A DNA stretch of 64,000 nucleotides from Bryoerythrophyllum caledonicum. Its lineage: Eukaryota; Streptophyta; Bryopsida; Pottiales; Pottiaceae. The stretch's first letter is position 1. Each line of letters starts with the position of its first letter. Below the pieces are notes generated by a model that had not been told where the DNA came from, made no database searches, and saw nothing but the letters and a program-made list of their open reading frames with translations. This document shows positions 35,521-46,050 of the stretch, piece after piece. The stretch is taken from positions 22,053,105-22,117,104 of the forward strand of contig OZ020523.1 in the NCBI GenBank assembly GCA_963971425.1. The letters run 5' to 3'. The translations under genes were made by a program, and so were the position numbers.

Positions 35521-36895
35521 ATGGCGCAGATTATTGAGGGGTCGGCGCAACCGAAGGTGCATCCGACGTCGGACTTGGAGTCGGGGAGCGAGGGGGAGCA
35601 AGCAGCAGCTATTGTAGGCGCTGGGGTGGTTTGTGAGCACAAGCATTACTCCCACCGGGCGCCGTGGCTGCGGGCGTTGGTGCTCGGGGCCAACGACGGG
35701 CTGGTGTCGATCGCGTCGCTGATGCTGGGCGTGGGCGCCGTGGAGGACAGCGTCAAGACCATGGTGGTGGGCGGGCTCGCTGGCCTGGTCGCCGGGGCGT
35801 GCAGCATGGCCATCGGGGAGTACGTTTCCGTGTACTCACAGCGCGATTCCGAGAAAGCCGACGTCGAGATAGAGCGCCAGGTAGATATTCAAAGTCAAGT
35901 CGATCACTCTTCCACTTCAACTTGCACGCTCACATGTATCCTGTCTTCACCATCCGGCCATGTTCCGACACTCTGGGCATGCAGATCACGCCGACGTTGG
36001 TCACCGGCGCGCGCGAACTCAACCGAAAACTGAACTTCTTTTATCACCCCTGCTTATTATCTTACAGAGATCTTTGATACCCGGTTTATTGGTTTAAAAA
36101 CCAAAGACAGTGCTAATAATTTTCTCGTGTAGGAGAACGCGGCTGACCTGCCCAGTGCTGGAATCTCGAAGCTCGATGACGTTGCCTACATGCATATATA
36201 TATCTGCATGAGAGTTTGCAATTAGCATTTTCTATGTCTTGTCATGTATGATATTAAGCATAAGTCGTTTCAGTATGTCGTGTAAATAAATATTTGCCAT
36301 TCCGGCAGCTGTTCATGGTAAAGATGCTTGACGAAATCACATCAGAACAAGTTCTTTATCTGTACTTGAGCTTTGTGGGATAAAATGACCAGTACGTAAA
36401 CTCATCGACTGATGCACTGATGTGAATGAGCAGGAACACGCGAAGGGCCCCGACGCGCGCGCACGAGAACTGGAGGAGCTCGCGCAGATCTACGTGGGCA
36501 GAGGTTTGAGCTACGACCTGGCGCAGCAAGTCGCAGTGGAGCTGTCCGCGAAGGACGCCATCCGCGCGCACGCGCGCGACGAGCTGGGGATCGACATGGA
36601 CGACTACTCCAACCCCCTGCAGGCCGCCGCGGCGTCCGCCGTGGCGTTCGCGTCGGGGGGTGCCATCCCGCTCCTGGCCGCGGGCTTCATCACCGAGTTC
36701 CAGAACCGCCTCATCGCAGTCGTCGTGAGCACGTCCCTGGCGCTGGCGCTCTTCGGCGCCGTGGGTGCCCGGCTTGGAGGCGCGCCCGTCCCTAGGGCTG
36801 CGTTGCGTGTCCTCATTGGCGGCGCGCTGGCCATGCTCCTCACGTTCGGCATCCTGAAACTCTTCAGCGCTGCAGGAGTTTCCAGCTCGCTGTAG
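35521..36895 (+). CDS. VIT/CCC1-family iron or manganese transporter
   Basis: Predicted vacuolar-type metal transporter of about 273 residues that would move Fe2+ or Mn2+ into a storage compartment. Exons 35521-35880 and 36434-36895 join in phase. The first helices carry the family signature LVLGANDGLVSIASLMLGVG followed by GLAGLVAGACSMAIGEYVSV, and three further helices follow SNPLQAAAASAVAF. The loop between helices 2 and 3 is about 55 residues, with ELAQIYVGRGLS and AHARDELGI. That pattern resembles bacterial VIT proteins more than the short-loop nodulin-21-like VTLs I know from flowering plants. Several Glu residues that could bind metal are present. ATG 35521 was chosen because the frame upstream has no ATG. 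Both exons are strongly GC-rich. The substrate is inferred from the family. Confidence 0.9.
36133..36225 (+). other. possible alternative exon in the VIT intron
   Basis: Inside the single intron a good acceptor (TCGTGTAG) precedes GAGAACGCGGCTGACC, which resembles the start of the true second exon. In phase it reads 30 residues and then stops at 36225. Use of this acceptor would truncate the protein after two helices. There is no transcript evidence. Confidence 0.25.
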
Positions 36896-38419
36896 TAATC
36901 TGTCCCATGCATTTATCATGTAGGATGAATACTACTTTGTACGGTAGAGTCTCGTAGGGCCAACAATGAACATATATTTGATCACCTGTATAATAGAGAA
37001 GGTGTCAATCATGTACATGATTAACATCGGTAATTTCACACATCACAAGCTGATTTTCTCTTCTTTTCTCTTCTTCTATGCTCCTGCAATTTTTATGGCT
37101 GCAAGTTCATAGCGTGTTTGTCCATTCTTCAGAGAATAATGGTTTGGATCTTTTTCTGAAAGAGGTGTCTCACTTTTTGAGGATTGGGAATGGGCAATCT
37201 CGTCCTCAGGAAATGAAGAATGGGCTTGGAGAATTAGAGTTTGCAATTAGCATGATGCCCACAAAGACAAAGAGTGTGCAAGGATGATGATGCTCTTTTG
37301 ATTTACTGTAGGTTGCACGATTAGAGCAGCTTCTCCTTACATGGGCCGGGTGTTTTTCAAAGTCCAATGTCTGCCATATAAAATCATGAGAGCTTCATTT
37401 AGTATCCTTAGAGATTCTCACTCTTTTAACATGCAAGGCAATTCTATATGCCTATGCACATTGAGAACCAGCTCTGTTTGCTCACATAGAATAACGGTAT
37501 TTTCTTTAACCCCTAAAAGAACCGCCACCGTGACCATGTTTTCACAAAATCATGGTAGATGAAATCATCATGCCTTCTTCTCTAGAATCATGAGCCACAG
37601 CACCGTCAACCAAACAAAGATGGATGGAAGATGAATAACAAAGATGGATGGAAGATGATGTTTCCACCCTTTAACGCCGGGCTGACTAGGCCGACCACAA
37701 ATCTACGAAGGTAATAGATCGAATTCTTCACAATCTACTACACTTGTAGATTCGACCAGCCATAGCCAGCCCGGCTTTACAGGCTTAAGGGGCCTAAAGC
37801 AACTACCCACGCGTGAGTTGAGCCTCGTTTGCTCATGTACTTAGGACTTATGAGGTGCTAGTCCATCCAATTCTATCTGTTTGTTAATTTCTCAAAGAGT
37901 GTGGTGGCAACATTCATGCGGATATTCCAATTGGAGCAAGAATGAACGAACAATGTGCGACGATGAAGGAAATTGGCTGGCTGGAAAGAACGTTATCAAA
38001 CAACGGTACTGTTACAGGAGAGTAATGTACTCACATCACAACCACTGTTTTCTTGGAAAAAGTGTGGCATTCAACGAGTAAGCCTTTGTGCATCGGCACA
38101 AGATGAACATGGAGAAGATATACACAGCTCCTTGACATGTACGGGAAGAGGATCCCAAATCTCAAGGTCAAACTTATGAAAGGCATGTTAGGGTACTCTG
38201 ACCCCAACCGTGTTAACTTAAAACTTGAACGTGTGTGTGTGCATTTACCGGTCTTTCGATTTCTCATCCTCCAATGATTGTTGGAGACCCAACGACTTTG
38301 CATAGTCGGCTCCAATGGCGCGTCGTCGAGCTTCCTTCATCTTCCACAACTCAGATTTTTGATCTGCCTGTTCATGCCCGACAAGGTCACATGCATTAGC
38401 GCAGCGGCAAAAGTACAAA
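36896..38419. other. gene-free interval between VIT and the 244-residue gene
   Basis: Probably VIT 3' untranslated region first, then AT-rich sequence. A TTAACCCCTAAAAG word lies at 37505 without a partner. Frames up to 94 codons carry no motif. Confidence 0.5.
37671..37788. repeat. TTAA-bounded inverted repeat
   Basis: A 118-bp palindrome-like unit between two TTAA words. The left arm holds GCCGGGCTGACTAGGCCGAC and the right arm holds its imperfect inverse, with TCGACCAGCC and AGCCCGGC. The middle contains CTACGA/TGTAGA pairs. It resembles 49740-49802, which also has CGTAGATTC and CCGGCC near its end. Confidence 0.65.
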
Positions 38420-39660
38420 CTAGCCGGTACTGGTCCCGGTACATGGTAAGGTTAAGGTCAGGCTAGCAAGAGTTGGTACCCAAGACTTAAGAGGTTCAAA
38501 TCTCTTCTTCAGCGGCTCAGCGAGTCCGGTAAAGTACTCCCTTCCTTTTGTGCGGAGATCATCAAGCTGATCACAGATGAAATCTAACGTAAGTCCCAAG
38601 ACACTTCCAACATATCGCAAAACCACCATATTTCTAGCTACTCTACCTCCACAAATTAAAACCCATTTCCCGCAAATTCAACGGTGATGAAAACATGCGT
38701 GAAAAAGAAATACCGATTTGACATCATGCTGGAACGCTGTTACAAATGCTGCAATAGCACTTCCCCCAAAAACCAAAGCCTTGGCTGCTGAAAATGCTCT
38801 CGTCACTGCATGATCAAGCAATTGCCACTTCAGGCACAAAAAATACCATGTGAACTGTCGAATTCATATGTCTCGCACCAATTCGAAATACAGCTAGACT
38901 TCCGCATTCAGGTGAATTAGAATGTAGATAGGTAATCAACTTACCAACGACTAAACCTTCCATTGCTGCCTTCTGATCCACCACAATATCCTTGGTGGTG
39001 AGTACCCGTGAGTCATTGGCTGTTGACGTTACTATTTGAACAGTTGGTATATCAATATTCCACCTGTCCAAATCGACTTCCATATTAAAGTCCACAAACT
39101 CTCCCACGGGTAAAATAATGGCCAAACTTCTTTCTCACAGCCAATTTACGTTCAAATTTTCAACATCTATCGTTATTTCACAAATCGAGCTTTTTTCAAA
39201 CTGGACATGAGTATAAAACGTCCTATAGCAAAGATTCAGCTCAAGAAATTGTTGTACCGCCAAAATTGCATTGAAGCACTCACTTTTTCCGACCAAATGT
39301 GGTCTGCGGAACACTTGCCAGATGATCCACCGCCTGAATGGACGGAACTCCAGTCCGCGCGGTCCCATCTTGTGGCCCGGTTCGCCGGCCCAACACTGAA
39401 TTCAACAAGGCCGCAAGTGACGACCGTGCCGGAGTTGACACTACATTACTAGCTGCGACCTCCGCCGCAGTCGGTGCGATTGGAAGCGAGTGACGAAGAA
39501 CTTCAGGAAGAACATCAGCTAGTGATGGTTTCAAGACTGTCTCTGCAGAGGTGGGGACCGACGGCTTCAGCTTCTGCTTCAGCGCAATCGCAGCTTGCTT
39601 AGAGTGCTGATTGAAGTACGCCCCCTCCGTGGCTGCTAATCTGCCCGGCAGAAAACTCAT
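38420..39660 (-). CDS. small one-TM protein, function unknown
   Basis: About 244 residues in four exons, in transcription order 39660-39284, 39063-38945, 38805-38714, 38566-38420, all in phase. The N-terminus reads MSFLPGRLAATEGAYF, then a Ser/Ala/Pro-rich stretch with LADVLPEVLRHSLP. A SVPQTTFGRKKW block crosses the first junction, STANDSR follows, and one hydrophobic segment, ALVFGGSAIAAFVTAF, lies in exon 3. The tail has DDLRTKGREYF and EPLKKRFEPLKSWV. I have a faint memory of plant proteins of unknown function with this N-terminus and DDLRTKG tail but cannot name the family. One membrane pass with a basic C-terminal tail suggests an organelle or endomembrane protein; that is inference. 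A GTACC donor-like site within the last exon leaves an alternative C-terminus possible. Confidence 0.75.
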
Positions 39661-41410
39661 CCTTATTCACTGCCTGAGCCAAAACAAACGCAACATTTAA
39701 GTCATACGAGAGCCATAGCCACGGGAAAGCACAACACGCCAATTCAGAGAATCCTCCTTGATTCGTTAAAATTACGACGATGCCTCCACCAGGCTCTTCT
39801 TCGGAGCACCTTGATCCACTGCAATCATGCCGATTTCTTTCCCACAAGCGCTGAAACACTTAAAACCCTACCTCAAGAACTCTACCGTCCAATAAAGCCT
39901 GAAACTCTGTATCGCACACTCGCCACTCCTGAACTCATAAATCAATCGCGCAGGGGAACTCTTCTCTCCGCTCAAAAACACGTCTAAATTGTCACTGGTC
40001 TCTACAAAAAAAACCTCTCAACGAATAATAAACAGCGCGAAGAGACTCGCAGCAGCAAAACATTTTTAAAACAACGAAACTCAAATTTACAAAAATATAT
40101 AGAAAAGGCGTTCAAATTCGTAGCAGAAACGAACGAAACGAGACGCAAAGAAGACCAAGAAACGCGACTGTTGCAAACTGAAAAACTGCGACTGGAACCG
40201 AATCCATGTCCAGGAAAGAGGAGGTTAGCATCCGCGAATTTACGCGATACAGCTGCGGAGAAATTGCAACTTAAGGAGACGAGGAACTTACCGAACCAGT
40301 TTGTACATGGACTGCGTCCTCTCAAGCGCCGGGTAGAAATGGCGTGCCTTCAAAAACCACGACTAAAGTCCTATCCACGGCAAGAAAAGGAGATCTACGT
40401 TCGCGCAAAACGGCAAGCAAGAGACTTATGGAATTGGTCGCGTAAAACCCAAAGGAACAGGAATCAGCCTCACATGCTACATTTTGGTACGGAGTTAGAA
40501 GCGATGGATTGGCGAGTGAGAGACGTACCGAGATGCTTGCTTCACAGGACAGTAGCGACTGGTGAGGTGCACGCGAATGTGAGAATGAGTGAGCGCGCAG
40601 GCGCTGTATGTCGGTATGCGGCGTTGTTGATGTTTGTTGGTGTGAGTATCGTGCGTGCCAAGCATTTGATGGCACAACGTCGTCGCGGTTTCATGCTTAC
40701 GGCCCAAGCTTCGGGCCCCATGCTTACGGGCCAAGCTTCGCATTTCTTCGAACCATCGAATTCACCTCCCACGAACAAACAGGAACGAACGAACGAATTT
40801 CCTCTTTCTGTGGTAGTCCCAAATTGGGCCCACTTCAGACCAAAGGATGTAATATGAAAGATGAATCTACGATAGTTGTAAATTATGATGCACATCATCT
40901 ATCTGATCATGTAAATTATGATGAATCTGCTCAGTCCGGTCGCTAGAACAAACTGCGGGTTTTGTGAGGAAATAGTCAGAGGTATGCGTTGTCTAGAGAA
41001 TTGGTTGAGGATAACCTCCGTGATGAAATCATAAAAAAGGAAGAGATCATCGCAACAACGCCATTCAGAAACACATCGACATCACAAAACTCATCAACTC
41101 ATCAACAATTACCGACGCTACTGATGCATACCGACTGATAAATCCTCAAAGAATAAACCACAAGAGCGTCACTAGAGTCTCCCAAAAATCTTCTAACCAA
41201 GGCATAGGATACATCTCTAAGCACAACATTGTTCAGGCCTTCCCCAGCAACAACAGCGCCATTGACACCACCAGAAATAATGACAAGCTCATGAACTCAA
41301 TAATATGCCTTATAATACAGATACCGATGCTCAGTCGCATACCGACTAACAAATGTACAAGGATAACACTAGAGTCTCAAAAAATCTCCTAACCTGAAAG
41401 AAGCGAGAGT
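39661..41410. other. interval between the 244-residue gene and BASS
   Basis: Upstream half: probable 5' leader of the minus-strand gene ending at 39660. The 228-codon plus-strand frame at 40171-40857 is Arg-rich, has no domain and runs antisense to that leader, so I do not call it. Near 41115-41210 and 41335-41405 the phrases ATACCGACTRA and CTAGAGTCTC recur, an imperfect duplication. Confidence 0.5.
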
Positions 41411-43575
41411 TCAGGCATATGATACATCTCCGAGCGCGACGTTCTTGAGGTTCCGGATGCGGTGGCCCTTCCCCCAGAACGACGCCAGCGACAGGCCCAT
41501 GATGGCCATGACCACTACCGAGCACGCGGGCGGCACGGCGTGGCTGCCGCCGAGGAACTGCGACGCGAGCAGCATGGCCAGGGTGGAGCTCTGCATGCCC
41601 GTACACAGGCTGATGGTGCGCGCCACCTTCTCGTCCTGCCGCCAGAACGGGAGGCGCGGCACCCAGTAGCCCAGGACGAAGGCGCTCACGTGGAAGGCGA
41701 CTACGGGGAAGAGCAGGCGCAGCCCCTCCGCCGACACGATGCGGCTACGGTTCATGGAGAGCGGGCTGCCGATGCAGAGCGACGTGCACACCATCGCCAT
41801 CAGCGGCATCACGGGCCGGATCCGGTCCACGAAGCCCTTGGCGTACGTGTTGAGGCTCAGGCCCAGGACGATGGGCAGAATCACCACCTGAGAGATCACA
41901 CGTTCGTATTGAGTACTCTTTTGAAATCATCTTCACAACCAAGCATCTTCACATCATACTGCAACTCAGATAATGCACTATACCTGGAGGATGGATTTGC
42001 CCATCGCGATGACGTCCACTGGCACCACGGACCCGATCAGGAGCTTTGTGAGCAGCGGGGTGATGATCACGGAGGTGATGGTGGTGACGCTGGTCAAGAT
42101 GATGCTCAGGGCGACGTCGCCTTCGCTGAGGAACGCGGCGTAGCTTGAGAGCTGGGCACCCGCGACGCACGACGTGAGGAGCAGCCCGGATGAGAAGAGC
42201 GGCGACACGCCGAAAGCCGAGCACACCGCGAGTCCCAACAGAGGCTTCACCACGTATTGGGCTACGTATCCTACCAACACAGGTAGAGGCCTGAAACAAA
42301 CATACCAAACGACTTATATCAGATACAGGCTCTCCTTTCAACAATAAGAATTTCATTTCTTCATTCAAGTTTCAACATATGGGCACCTGGCACTCAAAGA
42401 AAGTCTCAACCAGCGTATATGTCCCTTACCTTTTCAGTACCATGGCAAAATCGGAAACAGAGAGTTGGACGCCGATTGACAGCATAATTCCTCCGAGAAG
42501 CGCAGCATAGTAATCTTTGCTAACCCTGCACACAAACACCAAAAAAGGAGTCAAGCTCATTCGCCCATATACTGATAAAGACATTCAGTTTTCCAGTTCT
42601 TAAAACAGTACTACATACAAACCTTCGGAGAGAGTTCCCTGAACTACCAAAATTGCAGAAAATTGTGAAAACCTGAATTAGATCACAACCACACCTTCAT
42701 TGACTGTTTCAAATCAGACCATAAGTTTTTACCAAGCAAAGGAAGCAGGTTGGCCCAACGCAGACACGGCGGTGGCAAGCACAACGTAAGGCAGCAGCTG
42801 CGACAGCGACTTGGTGAGATCGACTTTCTGGCCCTTCTTGTCGCGCTTGACTTTGATGCCGAAGGACGCCAGGGACACGTTGCCTTCCCGGATGTAGGTG
42901 CCCACTCTGCCCTTGTGGCGCGCGCGGGTCATCTCGATGGTGGCCTGCTCCTGGCCCTCGTACGAAGTGGACGCCAGGGGGTTCTGAGAAGAGGACGACG
43001 ATGCCAGCGGCTTGAAACCATCCTCGGTAGCATTCCCATTCTTGCTTTTCTCGCAGGGCGACCTGCTGCATTTATCTCCGGAAGGTCCTCTATCTGGGAA
43101 AACATTCCAAACTTGCACGCCTTAGTTTCTTTTCTTTGATAGATCTGTGATCGAATAAGCAATCAAAACAGTTACAGTGAAATACAAGAAACCACTCAGT
43201 CCACCCTATTTCTTCTTTGCAAAATCCATGTTTGCTTAGAATATCAACCATAGGATTACAGAAATGTGCAAGAAATCAATCAGTCCAATTTGCAACCATA
43301 GGATTACAGAGATGTGCAGGGAACTACTTTCAGATACGAAGACGTGCAAGAAATCAAATTTTGACTAGAGGATTAGAGAGATGGGGAAGAGTTTGGGGAG
43401 GCTCACATTTGGCGGTGCACTGCGAGGCATGGAAGAGCTCTGCGCGCCTTATGAATCCGTAGTAGAAGAGATCATGCTTGGGGAGGCAGGAGCCCAAAAA
43501 TAGGCTCGACTTTGGGGTTGGCTGAGCTGCTACACTTCCGAGACTGGGTACAAATTTCACAAGGCTAGCAGCCAT
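41411..43575 (-). CDS. BASS3: BASS-family plastid sodium/metabolite carrier, BASS3-like
   Basis: Polytopic carrier of the bile acid:sodium symporter family, about 469 residues. Exons in transcription order: 43575-43407, 43093-42733, 42525-42430, 42290-41984, 41887-41411; every phase agrees. Residues 1-80 are Ser/Ala/basic-rich with few acids, as in a chloroplast transit peptide. The carrier domain starts near residue 150 with LLPYVVLATAVSALGQPASF. Family motifs follow: LGGIMLSIGVQLSV, TSCVAGAQLSSY, GDVALSI, TPLLTKLLIGSVVPVD, and the late GMQSSTLAMLLASQFL with AVPPACSVVVMAIMGL. From memory, AGAQLSSY and CTSLCIGSPL fit BASS3 better than the pyruvate carrier BASS2. The substrate of BASS3 is uncertain and should not be assumed. 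ATG 43575 is the first in frame. Confidence 0.9.
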
Positions 43576-45789
43576 TATTCCCCCACAGAACAGGTAAGAA
43601 TCCCTTGCTCTGCCGAAGATGTGTGCAAAACCTCTCAAAATGACCTGTCTTCAAATCTAACCTGCAAGTAAATAAATCCCGAAGCCATGTTGGTCAGTCA
43701 CTGTGCTAGAAGACATAGTTGTAAGCGAAGACTCCATCTCTTTAGGTTGCTGCAAGATCAATCTCCAAAAGACAGTAGTGAACTCCGCCGTAGACGATTG
43801 GAGGATAAAGAACGCTTGCGCACTCTTTTCAAAATGACAAGCAAAGCCGAGTATCTACAGTTCTACACAAGTGCACTAAAAGTAAGAGTATCCATCCCAA
43901 CTGTTGCGCTGTCTGACTGCTTTCCGCCAAAATATCTCTCCTCAAAATGGCATGGTACACAGAGAGTTTGAGGCCTGAAGAAAACCTTGAAATGACACTG
44001 CCGATGGGAAAAAAGGGAACTCTAAGGATCATACTAATCTGCTACAAACAACCTCGCCACAGAAACTCGTTCTTTGTCGCAAGGAGCCTTTCCAGAAACG
44101 ACCACTAAGACAAAGCTCGTCTATTTCGTTGAAGAAAACCTTAAAATCTTGGTTGGAACCAGGGGTGTCAAGATAGCATGCAAAGTGCAAACACACACGA
44201 AAAACAGCCGGAGACCATGCTTCCAAAGTCGCCCACAGGATCTGCAATCGAAGCTCGTTTCCTTGAGCACAACCATCGGAAAACGCATGATCCAGGGCCA
44301 AGAGAATCACATACCGTCAAAAATTCCCCGCCGCTCAACTACAGCTTCTCCGCCACTCGCTCGCCTCATAAACCTCCGGCCTGACTAAAACCCAACTCCG
44401 AGTACGAGAGCGAGCCTCCCCAGAAACCAAAACACTCAGGCCCGAAATTCGCCGCGGAATATTAGCTTCTACGTCATACACTCCACCACTGAAGCCTCCT
44501 GAGCGTCCCCCGGGACCTCAACGACCAATGCAGCCAAAAGCTGCAACCCGGGACTCGAAGAAACGAGCGCAGAAAACACCGACAGATAACACCTCGTTGA
44601 GGCGCAATACTAGACGAAAATGCCTCGGGAAAGTCGCGGAGGACGAGTAGGTCCTACTGAGCTAACTAATTGCGAGCGGCAAGCTCCGATGCGGAGCAAA
44701 GATGAAGGCGAGCGAGGCCGCGGAGGCCAACATAAGCAGCTGCTCGAGCTTCGCTGCCAAGCAGTGCCAGTCCTCTGCTTTTCCTTTCCAAAGAGACGCC
44801 GTATATACACCATATAGCTATCGTATGTGGTCGTATAGTACGTATGGGTGTGGATTGGGTCTGGGAGACGTGGCTATTTTGGAGCGGTTTTAGGGCTCCC
44901 TAGTTGGGTTAGGGCTCCGTGTGAGGGGAATTTGTTCCGGTTCTTTAATTGGATTGTGTGGTGGAATTGTGCACGATTTTCGGTTCTGTTTTATCTTGTT
45001 ATATCTTGTTTCCCATGCGCATGAAGTATAATTTTCGTGTCGGCCATCCACTGTGAAATGATCTCTGTTTGCTTCCGGAAGCTAGAGAAAACTACCCCTC
45101 TTCTGTTCACATGTAATGAAGTAACCCTTCTTTTTCTTTTTTGACAAACTAGCCCATGCAGTGCTCCCATTCGTCTCCAGATAATTACGAATTTCCAAAA
45201 ATGGCATTTGCATCCATTCATGCGCGTAATGGCTGAAGCTAAGACTCTTGAAACATGAACAGTTGCAAAACTGCAGTCGCTCATGGGTGTCAAACAGTAG
45301 GGATCTTGGAAACACTATTTTCTATGAATACAGTATTAAAGGAGTGCACGTATTTCCGCGAACTAAATCGGTTCCATGGCGAATCAATGCGCTCAAGGCT
45401 GTCGTGTTGACTCGCCACCCACCGCAATACTGTAGTAAGCATGAGGGATAATCCAAGCCAATGATGAGCACAACTAAACAGAGGGTGCCGTGCCTGAAGC
45501 GAGCGGCAATAGGGTCCACAGCCCAGAAGCGGAGTCCAGGCATCCACGTCTTCCTCATCCTCACCGTCCATCGTCGACGTGGGCCGTATCCGCCCGTCGA
45601 GAGATAAAGACGCGCAGTCCGGAGAAGATGGCGAGGCTGCCTTCCCGCCGCCGCCGACCGACCGACGGGCGCTCCCATCTTTCGGGAACGACCTGTTTCA
45701 TCTTTCCGTCGGGGCTGCGGATAAGGTAACTTCTCGGACCACACGTTGAATGCTTGGGAGCGGAGCCGTAACTTTGTGGGTACTCTTGT
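43576..45789. other. upstream region of BASS and intergenic DNA
   Basis: The first part is likely the BASS leader and promoter. GC-rich islands lie near 44400-44800 and 45480-45730. In the second, minus-strand frames of 78-194 codons exist but none has a recognised motif or a consistent splice chain; an unrecognised exon is possible but not supported. Confidence 0.45.
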
Positions 45790-46050
45790 AGCAACACCTG
45801 GGAACTCGTGAGAACTCGTGGGAACCATCAGGGTCCGGTGTCTGAATAGGCTTGTGGGAACGTGTGGGAACGTATGGTAACTATTGGGGAACTTTTGGGG
45901 AACCATTTTGGACGTCCCTGGGAACGGTATCTGGCGAACACTCGTGATAATCAGTTGGAAGTCGGGGGAACTCGAGGAGAACGCGAGGAGAACTCATGGG
46001 GCACTTGTGGAACTTGTTGGGATGTGTGTGGGAGTCCTTGGGAACTGTAT
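45790..46050 (+). repeat. degenerate GGGAAC array
   Basis: About nine GGGAAC or GGGGAAC words with short variable spacers, often followed by TCGTG or GTATC. It is the plus-strand counterpart of 8021-8150. The units are too diverged for a fixed period; 10-12 bases is common in the first half. Confidence 0.75.

Noticed and set aside
40171..40857. 228-codon plus-strand open frame
   Set aside because: Arg-rich with no domain, antisense to the likely leader of the gene ending at 39660, and in a GC-richer region where long chance frames are expected.
42600..42700. extra small exon in the BASS gene
   Set aside because: An acceptor-like and a donor-like site exist, but joining 42733 directly to 42525 restores phase and gives the expected SFAWVSKDYY.
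45322..45906. 194-codon minus-strand frame and overlapping frames in a GC-rich island
   Set aside because: Three frames are open at once and none shows a known motif. It could hide an exon but I cannot support one, and part overlaps the GGGAAC array.
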